Assembly: GCA_913049815.1 (NCBI GenBank)
Contig: CAJWYI010000002.1
Span: 1-60,820, forward strand
DNA length: 60,820 bases
Reading direction: 5' to 3'
DNA from: an uncultured Gammaproteobacteria bacterium
Lineage (GTDB): Bacteria; Pseudomonadota; Gammaproteobacteria; Pseudomonadales; Azotimanducaceae
Position numbers and translations under genes: made by a program. Positions 45,280-53,969 of this stretch are shown here, piece by piece. Each line of letters begins with the position of its first letter. Position 1 is the stretch's first letter. The notes beneath the pieces are model-generated. The model was not told the DNA's origin and made no database searches. It saw only the letters and a program-made list of their open reading frames with translations.

Positions 45280-46215
45280 TCACGGCAGCGACATCATCGC
45301 CACTGCAAACCACAACGCGAACCCACCGCCGCGTGCATCAACCCCATCGCTCGCTGGCCGCTCCAGATAGTCGTCGATAGACGCCATGGGTCCCGTGCCT
45401 ATACAAACCCGGACGATCTCACCATTTCTTCCAATACCGCTGGCAGCAGCTTCCCAGGCGCGTTCGACAATAGGGGTCCACTGCGCCGCAGGGAGCCATC
45501 CGCCAGTAATTCCCCGTGCAATGGCATAACCGATCATCGTGGTCGCACTATGTTCAAGATAGCTGTGTTCGTCGTCAACCACCTGGTGCCAGAAGCCGCT
45601 CTCATGCTGATATCCTGCCAGCGCCGCCAGGTGCGTCGTCGCCATCGTGGCAAGACGGGACCTGAGGGCGTCGTCAAGCACATAGGTCAACGCCTCCGCC
45701 AGTCCGAGCGCCGCAAATGCATTACCACGCCCCCAAAAATAGGGTGCCTGATGACAGTGCCAGAACAAGCCGTTGTCCTGCATGGTATCCACTGCTGCGT
45801 AGAACGCTGACAAACGTGACTCGAAACTGGCGTTTCCCGTGGCACGGAAGGCGCGCCCCAGCAACGTCGATGCGAAGAAGAAATCCTCCACGCGAATATC
45901 CGGATCCGCTTCAAATCGGTCCGCTTGCGCTGCCAGGAACACTGCTGCTGTGCTATCGGGTTTCACCTCAGCCAGTTCGTCAGAAAAACAGGCGAGCGCG
46001 AGACACGGTGCCTGGTCAGGCAAAACCTCGTCGCCCGCAAACAATGGCTGAGCGATTTCTGCCGCCAAAGTGCTGACAGGCTCGATCTCATTCTCTAACG
46101 CGGCCAGGCGCAATCGTCCCGACAACGCCACACCGGTGGGGTAAGTTCTGTGTGGATCGATTTCATGACCGTAGATCTCGGCCAGCCTGATCGCCAGTTC
46201 CCGGGGAGTAGGCAT
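45280..46215 (-). CDS. GH88/GH105-like unsaturated uronide hydrolase family protein
   Basis: 311 aa. WGRGNAFAALGLAEALTYV, FWHQVVDDEHSYLEHSATTMIGYAIARGI, and the ending CIGTGP ... GGGFALWFAVAMM follow the (alpha/alpha)6 barrel of unsaturated glucuronyl/rhamnogalacturonyl hydrolases (GH88/GH105). These cut unsaturated uronic acids made by polysaccharide lyases. ATG 46215 is used (AAAGG in front); the longer frame from 46317 has extra unusual residues. No signal peptide, so a cytoplasmic disaccharide-cleaving role is likely. No lyase is in the window. Confidence 0.78.
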   Translation of the reverse strand: MPTPRELAIRLAEIYGHEIDPHRTYPTGVALSGRLRLAALENEIEPVSTLAAEIAQPLFAGDEVLPDQAPCLALACFSDELAEVKPDSTAAVFLAAQADRFEADPDIRVEDFFFASTLLGRAFRATGNASFESRLSAFYAAVDTMQDNGLFWHCHQAPYFWGRGNAFAALGLAEALTYVLDDALRSRLATMATTHLAALAGYQHESGFWHQVVDDEHSYLEHSATTMIGYAIARGITGGWLPAAQWTPIVERAWEAAASGIGRNGEIVRVCIGTGPMASIDDYLERPASDGVDARGGGFALWFAVAMMSLP

Positions 46216-46382
46216 CCAAACACCTTTGCTGCATTCTCTGAATGTTCCAGCATGATATTGCATCCAATCAGTCACGTCGGCTATACCGTGTTGCTGAAGT
46301 ACGAAAAAATTGAACATCCATCTGCGAGAACGCGAGCCATCGCGTCTCGATAGGCTGATGGCGGTCTTGGAGTCCCCGTGAT

Positions 46383-48740
46383 ATGAACCATCCCAGGGTT
46401 GTTGAGATTGGTGCCGGTATCGGCGCTGCCTGGGCCTCGCGGCTGCTGGCCGACGAAGGTGCTGATATCATTAAAGTAGAACCCACGGAAGGTGATCCAA
46501 CCCGTGCACGAGGTCCGTTCCCCAAGGACAAGCCGCATCCGGAACACAGCGGACTCTTCCTTGCATTGAATGCAAACAAGCGCGGGGTTGCGATCAATCT
46601 GAGTGAAGAGCGCGAGCAACTCAATTCGCTGATCGCCTGGGCAGATATCCTGGTGTTGTCCCTGCAACCGACCCAGGCGATAGATCTTGGTTTGGACGCC
46701 GCCACATTGACGTCTGCACGGCCAGATCTCGTCATTCTGTCTGTCACGCCATTCGGTATGAGCGGTCCTTACGCAGATCTCGCCGCCACAGAACTCATTG
46801 TTCACAACGCGGGTGGATGGGCCAGCATGTGCCCTATGACACATCCCTGGGATACCAGTCTTGCGCCACTCAAGAATCACGGACATCAGTGTGCGCTCAT
46901 GAGTGGCATCGCAGCCGCAATGACAGCGCTCGCGGTTTACCGCAGCACGCGCGACACCGGGCAGGGTGACTATATCGACTTTTCAGAACAGGACTACGTG
47001 GCCGGGGTTCTGGAGTTCGGTGTCTGTGCGTTTTCATACAGCGGCGTACTGATGAGTCGACTCAGTCCCCGCGGCTTGAATCCCTGGCGTTTTTTTGAAG
47101 CCAAAGACGGACAGATATTTCTTGTTTGCATTGAACAGGATCAGTGGGAGCGACTGGTCCAATTCATGGGCAATCCCGAGTGGGCAACCGATGAGCGGTT
47201 TCAAACACCGCGCGCACGACGAGAGAATGTAGAGCTGCTGAATACGCACCTCGAGACCTTTGTTCGGGAATGGAACGTCATGGACCTCTACCATGAAGCC
47301 CAGAAGAGCCGAATCTGTATGGCGCCGGTCATGACGTTTGCACAGCTCGATGAGAATGATCATCTCGCCGACCGGCGGCTGTTTACAGAGGTTCAGATCG
47401 ACGGTCTCGGCACCACCTGCATGATGCAATCTGCGGCCATGTACAACGGGCAGCGTAGACCTATTGAAAGAGCTGCGCCCAAACTCGGTGAACACAACGA
47501 CGTGCTTGAGTCCCTCCCACCGAAGGTCGTGTTGTCATCATTGACACAGGACGTCGTCAAGCCGCTGTCCGACATTCGTGTCCTGGACATGACCTGGGTC
47601 TGGGCAGGTCCCTTCGCAGGTATGAACCTCGCGCACCTGGGTGCCGATGTCATTCGCCTCGAGTCAGAAGGCCGCCTCGACCTGTATCGACGAGGTGCAG
47701 GTCCCAACTTCAATCAAGCCTCAATGTTCAACCAGTGGAACCTCGGCAAACGCAGCATGGCCCTGGATCTGCGCCAGGACCGCGCCAGAGAGATGGTTAA
47801 GGACCTGGTGTCCACCGTCGATGTACTCGTACAGAACTTCGCCACGGGTGTCATGGATCGCCTGGGATTGGGCTACGATGTGTTGAAGGAAATCAATCCG
47901 AACCTCGTCATGGCCAGTATTTCCGGGTATGGGCAGTCTGGACCGTACCGCGAGTACATGGGCTATGGCCCCGCAAGCTCTCCTCTATCAGGATTGTCCA
48001 GCGCGACCGGTTACGTGGGGGGTGCACCCGAAGAAATGGGGTTGGCCATGCCAGACCCGACGGCCGGGATTACCGCCGCGCTGGCCGTAGTGTCAGCGTT
48101 GTTGGAACGCGATACCACCGGCAAAGGGCAACACATCGACGTGACACTCTGGGAGGCGAGCACGGTGCTGGGCCTTGAAGGTTGGATGCAACACGCCATG
48201 AACGGCACGCAAGCCGATCGGATTGGTAACCGTGATCCTCATATGTGCCCTCATGGTGTATTCCGTTGTGCCGGTGATGATGAGTGGGTCGCAATTGCCT
48301 GCCGCAATGACGCCGACTGGCGTGTCCTGAGCGAGGTGATCGACGGCCTTGATCACGCCGATTTCGCGACCTTCGAACGCCGAAAAGCCAATGAGGACGC
48401 TCTGGAGTCAGCGATCGGTGCCTGGACCGCCACGCGTGATCGATGGGATATTGCCGCACGCCTACAGGGCCGCAAGGTTCCCGCGATGCCGACGCTGAAC
48501 TGCGCTGAGGTACTGGGCGATGTCCATATGAACGAACGCGGCTTCATAGAATTCCTGGAACATCCTGAGGTAGGAGTCAAAGGATACACAGGTATTCCGT
48601 GGCGCCTGCACAATCGGCCAAATGGCGTCGATAGACCTGCGCCCTGCCTGGGTGAACACACTGATGCGGTGCTAAGGGAGATATTGATCTACTCTGACGA
48701 TGAAATTGAGGCGCTTAGAGAAGCAGGACTGTTCTACTAG
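46383..48740 (+). CDS. Two-domain family III CoA-transferase (CaiB/BaiF)
   Basis: 785 aa, two CoA-transferase family III units in tandem: about 1-375 (VVEIGAGIGAAWASRLLADEGADIIKVEP; NANKRGVAINL) and 390-785 (VLDMTWVWAGPFAGMNLAHLGADVIRLES; QWNLGKRSMALDLRQDRARE). Normal members are about 400 aa and dimerise as interlocked rings, so this is a fused pair. The catalytic Asp normally in GYDxxxQAxSG is not evident in either half: the second reads MGYGPASSPLSGL. Substrates unknown. ATG 46383 follows GTGAT; ribosome site weak. Confidence 0.88.
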   Translation: MNHPRVVEIGAGIGAAWASRLLADEGADIIKVEPTEGDPTRARGPFPKDKPHPEHSGLFLALNANKRGVAINLSEEREQLNSLIAWADILVLSLQPTQAIDLGLDAATLTSARPDLVILSVTPFGMSGPYADLAATELIVHNAGGWASMCPMTHPWDTSLAPLKNHGHQCALMSGIAAAMTALAVYRSTRDTGQGDYIDFSEQDYVAGVLEFGVCAFSYSGVLMSRLSPRGLNPWRFFEAKDGQIFLVCIEQDQWERLVQFMGNPEWATDERFQTPRARRENVELLNTHLETFVREWNVMDLYHEAQKSRICMAPVMTFAQLDENDHLADRRLFTEVQIDGLGTTCMMQSAAMYNGQRRPIERAAPKLGEHNDVLESLPPKVVLSSLTQDVVKPLSDIRVLDMTWVWAGPFAGMNLAHLGADVIRLESEGRLDLYRRGAGPNFNQASMFNQWNLGKRSMALDLRQDRAREMVKDLVSTVDVLVQNFATGVMDRLGLGYDVLKEINPNLVMASISGYGQSGPYREYMGYGPASSPLSGLSSATGYVGGAPEEMGLAMPDPTAGITAALAVVSALLERDTTGKGQHIDVTLWEASTVLGLEGWMQHAMNGTQADRIGNRDPHMCPHGVFRCAGDDEWVAIACRNDADWRVLSEVIDGLDHADFATFERRKANEDALESAIGAWTATRDRWDIAARLQGRKVPAMPTLNCAEVLGDVHMNERGFIEFLEHPEVGVKGYTGIPWRLHNRPNGVDRPAPCLGEHTDAVLREILIYSDDEIEALREAGLFY

Positions 48741-48768
48741 GTAGCACCATTGCAAGACGGAGAATGAC

Positions 48769-49170
48769 ATGAAACTCGCTATACGAATCATCGGCATCCT
48801 GTTCGGGATCTACATTCTAATCGTCGTCGCTTTTGAATCACTGCTTGGTTATTACCAACCGCAGGGTGTCAACACCATCGTGATCACGACCTATGACGAT
48901 GAGGAAGGCGCCGATCGCGTCGTCACCGAACTCGCCAGCAACGGAAAACGCTACATCGCGGTGAACCACTGGCCGCGCGCCTGGTACTGCCGCCTGCTCG
49001 ACAATCCGAGAATCACCGTCACCAAAGACGAGATGACCAACGAACACATTGCGATCTCTGTTGAGGGCGAGGAACACGACCGGGTTCAAGCCGACAATCC
49101 TACCGGGATCGTCTTTCGACTACTCACCGGTTTTCCACCACGCTATTTCGTGAGATTGGACGACGCATGA
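48769..49170 (+). CDS. Small membrane-anchored protein, DUF385/nitroreductase-like
   Basis: 133 aa. A hydrophobic segment at residues 5-28 anchors it to the membrane. The rest, VITTYDDEEGADRVV, RYIAVNHWPRAWYCRLLDNPRITVTKDE, resembles F420/DDN-type split-barrel proteins (the WY..L..NP.I.V pattern), but the match is partial. It follows the CoA-transferase by 28 bases and is probably co-transcribed. Low certainty on family, good on coding. Confidence 0.7.
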   Translation: MKLAIRIIGILFGIYILIVVAFESLLGYYQPQGVNTIVITTYDDEEGADRVVTELASNGKRYIAVNHWPRAWYCRLLDNPRITVTKDEMTNEHIAISVEGEEHDRVQADNPTGIVFRLLTGFPPRYFVRLDDA

Positions 49171-49263
49171 GTCTGTTGACGAGATAACGCGTGTTGCGAA
49201 CTTGGTGCCTGGACCATTGCGAGGCAAGCTGAAATTCCCACGCCAGATTCTCCGGAGCACCTC

Positions 49264-49670
49264 ATGCTGCACAACCCGGACCGACACGAGACCTTATTGG
49301 ACATCCCTTGGTCAGTAAGCGGGGTGCGTTCAACGATCGACCGGATCGTTGAGAACGGAGTGACCACACTGGACAACGAGGTGAGGTATCACAAACATCC
49401 TCGTGACGAAGAACTCGAGGACCGGGCGGGGATGAGCCACTATATCGGCACTGGCGGGGTCCTCTGGGCGCTGGACTACCTAAGCAAAGAACGTGATGCC
49501 GCTGTTGACGAGTCCTGGCTGATCGCAAACCTGACCGCCGTCGCAGAGTATATGGAAGCTGTGTTCAATAAGACGCCTCTGGCGGCGGATGTCACTATGA
49601 TCTGCCGATTGCCATGCAACTGCTTGAGCTGACGGGTGAATCCAGATTCGACGCCAAGATACCAAAATGA
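49264..49670 (+). pseudogene. LanC-like gene remnant with frameshift
   Basis: The first frame (from ATG 49264, about 108 codons) reads MLHNPDRHETLLDIPWSVSG... SHYIGTGGVLWALDYLSKE, which matches the opening of LanC-like (lanthionine synthetase C-like) proteins. From about 49590 the sense continues in another frame: CHYDLPIAMQLLELTGES up to TGA 49668-49670. So one small indel lies near 49590, and the zinc-binding C-terminal two thirds are missing. A decayed gene, cut off next to PhyH 6. Confidence 0.65.
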
Positions 49671-49714
49671 TTTACCCGTCCGTTTACGAACATCCAACAT
49701 CCAAGGAAGTTACG

Positions 49715-50533
49715 TCATCCAGGGGACTTCAAAGCCGACTCGGGCTGCTTGATGCTCGGATGCCCATAGGGGTCGGTATAGTAACCGAGTGCCGGACCAC
49801 TGGACGTGTACCCCAACAATGCCTGTAGTTCAGGATCCAGATCTTTGGCCACCTCTGGCGGACAGGACAAATACTGATTTTCTTCCTGGCGAAGCCAGCC
49901 AAGACAGTAGGTCAGGTTAATGCCTATGCGAGTTTCATCGGTCTGGTTGGCGCCACCACTGTGCAGGACGCTACCGCTGTAAATCAGTACAGAACCGGCT
50001 GTCATCGTCGCACGATCGAATTCGTCCGCCTCCGCTCGCTGTTCGTCAGGCCATCGATGACTACCCGGGACCACACGAGTTGCGCCATTCTCCTCGGTGA
50101 AATCAGTGAGTGCCCAGATGGTATTGAACTGTGGTTCGATATCTCGCGGTAGATAGCCTCCCCATGCGAGACGATCACGATGGATTATCTGGGCGGGTTG
50201 ACCTGGTCCAATGCTGATCACCTGCGTCAAATGCAGGAGGATTTTTTCCGTCCAGGGCGACAGGAATGCCCTTGCCGCGCCTAACATCGTGTTATCCATC
50301 ACCAATTCACGCACCGCAGAACTTCGCGCCATGAGACCACCTGTCCTGCGTGTCTGAAGACCACTGAAATTGTCCCTCCCATGATGGGTTGCCTCAATGA
50401 GCGGTGCCATCTGGTCTTGGACGTCCATAAGACGCGCGGAATCCAGCACGTCCTCGACAATCAGCGCGCCATCTTCACCAAGTGTCGCGGCAATGGCCTC
50501 GGCGGTTGGACTTTTGAGTCTACGTAGTGGCAT
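49715..50533 (-). CDS. Phytanoyl-CoA dioxygenase family protein (PhyH 6)
   Basis: 272 aa. Iron motif HRD near residue 117 (IIHRDRLAWGGYL), then WALTDFTEENGATRVVPGSHRW, and a distal His in GSVLHSGGANQTDETRIGINLTY. ATG 50533 with GGAG in front is used; the frame is open a little further. The ENGATRVVPGSHRW block is a strong PhyH mark. Next to it on the plus strand lie a LanC-like remnant (downstream) and the DUF3450 gene (divergent). Confidence 0.87.
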   Translation of the reverse strand: MPLRRLKSPTAEAIAATLGEDGALIVEDVLDSARLMDVQDQMAPLIEATHHGRDNFSGLQTRRTGGLMARSSAVRELVMDNTMLGAARAFLSPWTEKILLHLTQVISIGPGQPAQIIHRDRLAWGGYLPRDIEPQFNTIWALTDFTEENGATRVVPGSHRWPDEQRAEADEFDRATMTAGSVLIYSGSVLHSGGANQTDETRIGINLTYCLGWLRQEENQYLSCPPEVAKDLDPELQALLGYTSSGPALGYYTDPYGHPSIKQPESALKSPG

Positions 50534-50679
50534 AAGAGGACTCCGGGAGGCGTAACCATGAGACTGAACCATGCCCAGATTGATGTAAAGCTAATCTCAT
50601 GGTGCCGTATTGACAATCCGGGGGTTGACTTCCATCATCTCGACCCCGACTTTATCAAGCACAGCGACGCGGAGATCGC

Positions 50680-51396
50680 ATGAGTCGAGAGAGCATGTTC
50701 AAAAGAGCGACCACAGCGGCGACGACGCTGATTATCGGTGTCTTACTAAGCCATACCGCCGTGGCAGACAACCATGGTGCGGAAGATCCTGATGCTGAGA
50801 AGCTCAAGGAATATATGGGTGTTGCCAACCTCGTCGATGGCTTAAGGGTCTATAACCGTCAGCAGGAAGCCCTGCTCGCAGACCAGCAGGCTGAGATCGA
50901 TGTGCTAGAACAGTCTATTGACGATATCGCCACAATCAAACGTCAATTGGGGCCTCTGACCGAGCGGATGATTCTGTCTCTTGAGGCGTTCATCAAGCTG
51001 GATATTCCCTTTCGCACCGAACAGCGCCTCGGCGTTGTCGATACCTTGAAATATGATCTCGACCGCGCAGATCTGAACTCAATAGAGAAATTCAGGCGCG
51101 TCATGGAGGCCTATGCCTCCGAGGTCGAGTACGCCACCACAAAAGAAACCTACGCGGGAACCGTCGAGGTGGACGGTCAATCTCGGCAGGTGAATATTCT
51201 GCGCTGGGGTCGCGTCCTTCTCGCGTTCCAAACGCCTGACCATAGTCTCACCGGAGTGTGGGACAACGAATCCCGTGGCTGGAAGTCATTAGGTTCCGAA
51301 TACAATGACGGTGTTCGTGACGCGATGCGTATGGCACGAGGAACAATGACCGAGGACATTGTTCTTTTACCGCTTTCGACGCCTCTTTCAGACTGA
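50680..51396 (+). CDS. DUF3450 periplasmic protein
   Basis: 238 aa with a signal peptide (residues 1-30, ending AVADN). The mature protein is a coiled coil (YNRQQEALLADQQAEIDVLEQSIDDI) followed by the DUF3450 body: IPFRTEQR, RADLNSIEKFRRVMEAYASEVEY, RQVNILRWGRVLLAFQT, GVWDNESRGWKSL. DUF3450 genes usually sit in TonB/ExbB/ExbD operons, but here none of those is present and a PhyH gene follows after 31 bases. GGAG precedes ATG 50680. Gene function unknown. Confidence 0.85.
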   Translation: MSRESMFKRATTAATTLIIGVLLSHTAVADNHGAEDPDAEKLKEYMGVANLVDGLRVYNRQQEALLADQQAEIDVLEQSIDDIATIKRQLGPLTERMILSLEAFIKLDIPFRTEQRLGVVDTLKYDLDRADLNSIEKFRRVMEAYASEVEYATTKETYAGTVEVDGQSRQVNILRWGRVLLAFQTPDHSLTGVWDNESRGWKSLGSEYNDGVRDAMRMARGTMTEDIVLLPLSTPLSD

Positions 51397-51427
51397 ATGA
51401 ATCCAATTCGGTTATGAAGTCCACATC

Positions 51428-52375
51428 ATGACCGCTCTCACGGCTGAAGAACTGTCGTTCTTCAAAAACTATGGCTATCTACTGAAATCAAATGCCATAC
51501 CAACTTCTCTATGTCAGCGATTGGTTGATCGCATGTGGGAGTCAGCACCTGCACACCTGGATCGCGACAATCCAAAGACCTGGACAAAGATCTCATTAGA
51601 GAACGCATCGAACGATCCCTTGCTTGTGCACCAGGGCACACGTTGGCAACTGCGTTCCGCCAGTACAGAGCAATTGCTGATCGATGCCGCATGGCACCCC
51701 ACGATTGTCGGTTGGGCCGAGCAACTATTAGGCGAAGGCACGCTACGCAAGCATACGGTCGGTGGTAAACCGATGGGATCCTGGGGCGTAGCCTGGCCAG
51801 GCGGACCGGTGGATCCTCAACTGGGAGAAGGCGTTCGCGGTATCTACGCAACGCTACCGCTCGGTGACGAGCCATCTCCCGATGCATTGCATACGGACGG
51901 CCATCCGTTTCACCTCGGTGTGGTCCTGCTGCTTGAAGACAGTCCATCTAATGGCGGTGCCTTTAAGATCTGGCCGGGGAGTCATCGACGCTTCTATCCA
52001 CTCTTCCCCATGCAATACGACCAGGCGCGCATTCCATTCTACGAGCACCTGCCGTCATTCAAGGGACTGATCCATCCCAAAGAATATCTCGAAGAAGTCA
52101 GGGCAGTGGAAGCAGACACGGATCCCGTGGATTGTCACGGCAAGGCAGGCGACCTGGTATTCTGGCACCACCGCATGGGACATATGGCTGGACACAACAC
52201 TGCCGTGCCTCCCTGTATTCGACAAGCGATGTTGTACGACTTTTGCAAAACCGATCTGGATACCATGCGCCTGACACCACCCCACGAAGATATGTGGCAA
52301 GACTGGGGCCAGGCCTTACAGAACGCGGATGCGCCTGTTTCTAACGCTCTGAAACAGGCGCAACGACTGACCTAA
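51428..52375 (+). CDS. Phytanoyl-CoA dioxygenase family protein (PhyH 7)
   Basis: 315 aa. Begins LTAEELSFFKNYGYLLKSNAI. The iron motif is HTD near residue 154 (ALHTDGHPFHLG), followed by GGAFKIWPGSHRRFYP; a distal His is in HRMGHMAGHNTA, with Arg in IRQAMLYDF. 31 bases after DUF3450, so possibly one transcript. Sequence differs from the other six PhyH proteins, which suggests old divergence, not recent copying. Confidence 0.85.
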   Translation: MTALTAEELSFFKNYGYLLKSNAIPTSLCQRLVDRMWESAPAHLDRDNPKTWTKISLENASNDPLLVHQGTRWQLRSASTEQLLIDAAWHPTIVGWAEQLLGEGTLRKHTVGGKPMGSWGVAWPGGPVDPQLGEGVRGIYATLPLGDEPSPDALHTDGHPFHLGVVLLLEDSPSNGGAFKIWPGSHRRFYPLFPMQYDQARIPFYEHLPSFKGLIHPKEYLEEVRAVEADTDPVDCHGKAGDLVFWHHRMGHMAGHNTAVPPCIRQAMLYDFCKTDLDTMRLTPPHEDMWQDWGQALQNADAPVSNALKQAQRLT

Positions 52376-52424
52376 CCCTCATGCTCCGCGAAAACGAGTG
52401 GCAACTGCCAAGTCGCTACGATTG

Positions 52425-53456
52425 TCATCCCGCCAGTAATGGCAAATCGATCCGCCGCCCTTCACGAAGACTCATCTGAACAGCTTCGGTGAACTCCATA
52501 TAGCGAACGCCGTCTGCAAAACTGGTATGAGTCACCGGCTGACCATCGCGGATCGCATCGATGAAGTCTGCCTCAACGCGCCAACCGCCGCGTTTCTCCG
52601 GCGCAACCTCCAATGCCTTGAATTCACGGTCACCTTTTTCTGCAATCCACGCTTGACCATTCTCGTACTTGAAAGACCCCTTCGTACCAAAGAACTCCAA
52701 CACCCCGTTTTGCCCCATGTGCGAGACCGTACTGAAGTGGTAGACCGATATCGTGCCGCCTTCATGTTCTGAAACGATACCCAGTGACTCTGGGACTTCC
52801 ACAGGTTGCATCTGATCCCGCTCATCTTTACGTTCCGTCGTGAACACCTTGCCATGTGCAACCACGCGTTGCTCGTGGCCTGCGTATCTGCGGATCGTCT
52901 CATTGATGATCCCCATCGACATGATATTGTTTCCCGATAGTTCTCGACTTTGGCGCCAGGTCAACGGTGCGTCGGGAAAGTAACCACCACCCATGCCACG
53001 TGCATGAATTTCTAGCAGCTCACCGAAAAAGCCTGCAGACAACATCTCAAGAACGGTCGGTTCGTACTCGAGGTAGAACGGCGCAGGAACAATCATCGAG
53101 ATAACATCAGCAGACTCTGATGCAACCAGCATCTCGCGCGCCTGCACGAGATCCATCGCCATACGGGCCTCAGTCAAAACGTGTTTACCGGCTGCCAGTG
53201 ATGCCAGCACCATAGGATGATGCATGTAAGGCCATGTTCCAATGCAGATCGCATCGATATCTGGATCGGCGATCAACGCCTGCCAGTCATCCATCACACG
53301 CGGGATATCGAACTCGTCAGCTGCTTTTTTCCCCGAAGCTATGCTCCTGTTGCAAACGGCGTCTACGGAGACGCCTTCGATAGTCTTAAACCCGGGGATA
53401 TGTCGGGATCGTGTATTGGCGCCCGCACCGATGACGCCAATTCTGATGTTGTCCAT
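52425..53456 (-). CDS. Gfo/Idh/MocA-family oxidoreductase
   Basis: 343 aa. Rossmann motif IGVIGAGANTRSRHIPGF at the start; the second family motif, usually EKP, is TEARMAMD here, so the Lys is missing. In this superfamily that Lys takes part in catalysis or cofactor placement, so the protein may differ in reaction or be mainly binding. Otherwise full length, with no signal peptide. Converges with PhyH 7. Confidence 0.86.
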   Translation of the reverse strand: MDNIRIGVIGAGANTRSRHIPGFKTIEGVSVDAVCNRSIASGKKAADEFDIPRVMDDWQALIADPDIDAICIGTWPYMHHPMVLASLAAGKHVLTEARMAMDLVQAREMLVASESADVISMIVPAPFYLEYEPTVLEMLSAGFFGELLEIHARGMGGGYFPDAPLTWRQSRELSGNNIMSMGIINETIRRYAGHEQRVVAHGKVFTTERKDERDQMQPVEVPESLGIVSEHEGGTISVYHFSTVSHMGQNGVLEFFGTKGSFKYENGQAWIAEKGDREFKALEVAPEKRGGWRVEADFIDAIRDGQPVTHTSFADGVRYMEFTEAVQMSLREGRRIDLPLLAG

Positions 53457-53969
53457 AGTCGCACATACTCAAAAAAGCGACACCCTACCCCTCGCCAGGC
53501 AATGTATACAAGAGCCCTTTACCGTGACACGTGAGCCAACAAGCGACTATGCCTTCAGGTCTCCTAGGTTTTCTGCGAGTGCACGTTTTTGCGTTCGGCA
53601 CGCACTATAGTTAACCGATCCGGGTTACTCCCCCCAAGGTTAACCGTTCGTCATGACGGTTCGATAATGGCCTGGTTCGTTCGATAACGATCTCCATTCG
53701 CTTTCCTGTGAAGTAGCCAGTAATCCACCATGTAACGTCGTGCCGTCACGTGATCCAAGCGACGTTAGTCACAAGCACCAGATATCCATTTCATAATGAC
53801 TCGGTTCATCTCGACCTTATCGTAAACGCGTTGAGGGTCTGCCATAGCAGCCCCGCGCACAAGGACAACGACCGTGTCAGGCAAGGTACGTAGCAGCAGC
53901 CGCAACGCACCTACTTCATTAGTCGAGACAACAGCCGCTCTAACTCCCTGGCCGTCTTTAGATTCACTG
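53457..53969. other. Intergenic region with only a weak small ORF
   Basis: 513 bases between two minus-strand genes. A minus-strand open frame at 53765-54010 (81 codons, GALRLLLRTLPDTVVVLVRG) overlaps the end of the NHL gene by 41 bases; it has no clear family or ribosome site. The sequence GTTAACCG appears twice (53611-53618, 53639-53646) and GTTCGATAA twice (53659-53667, 53679-53687). Nothing else is recognised. Confidence 0.4.
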
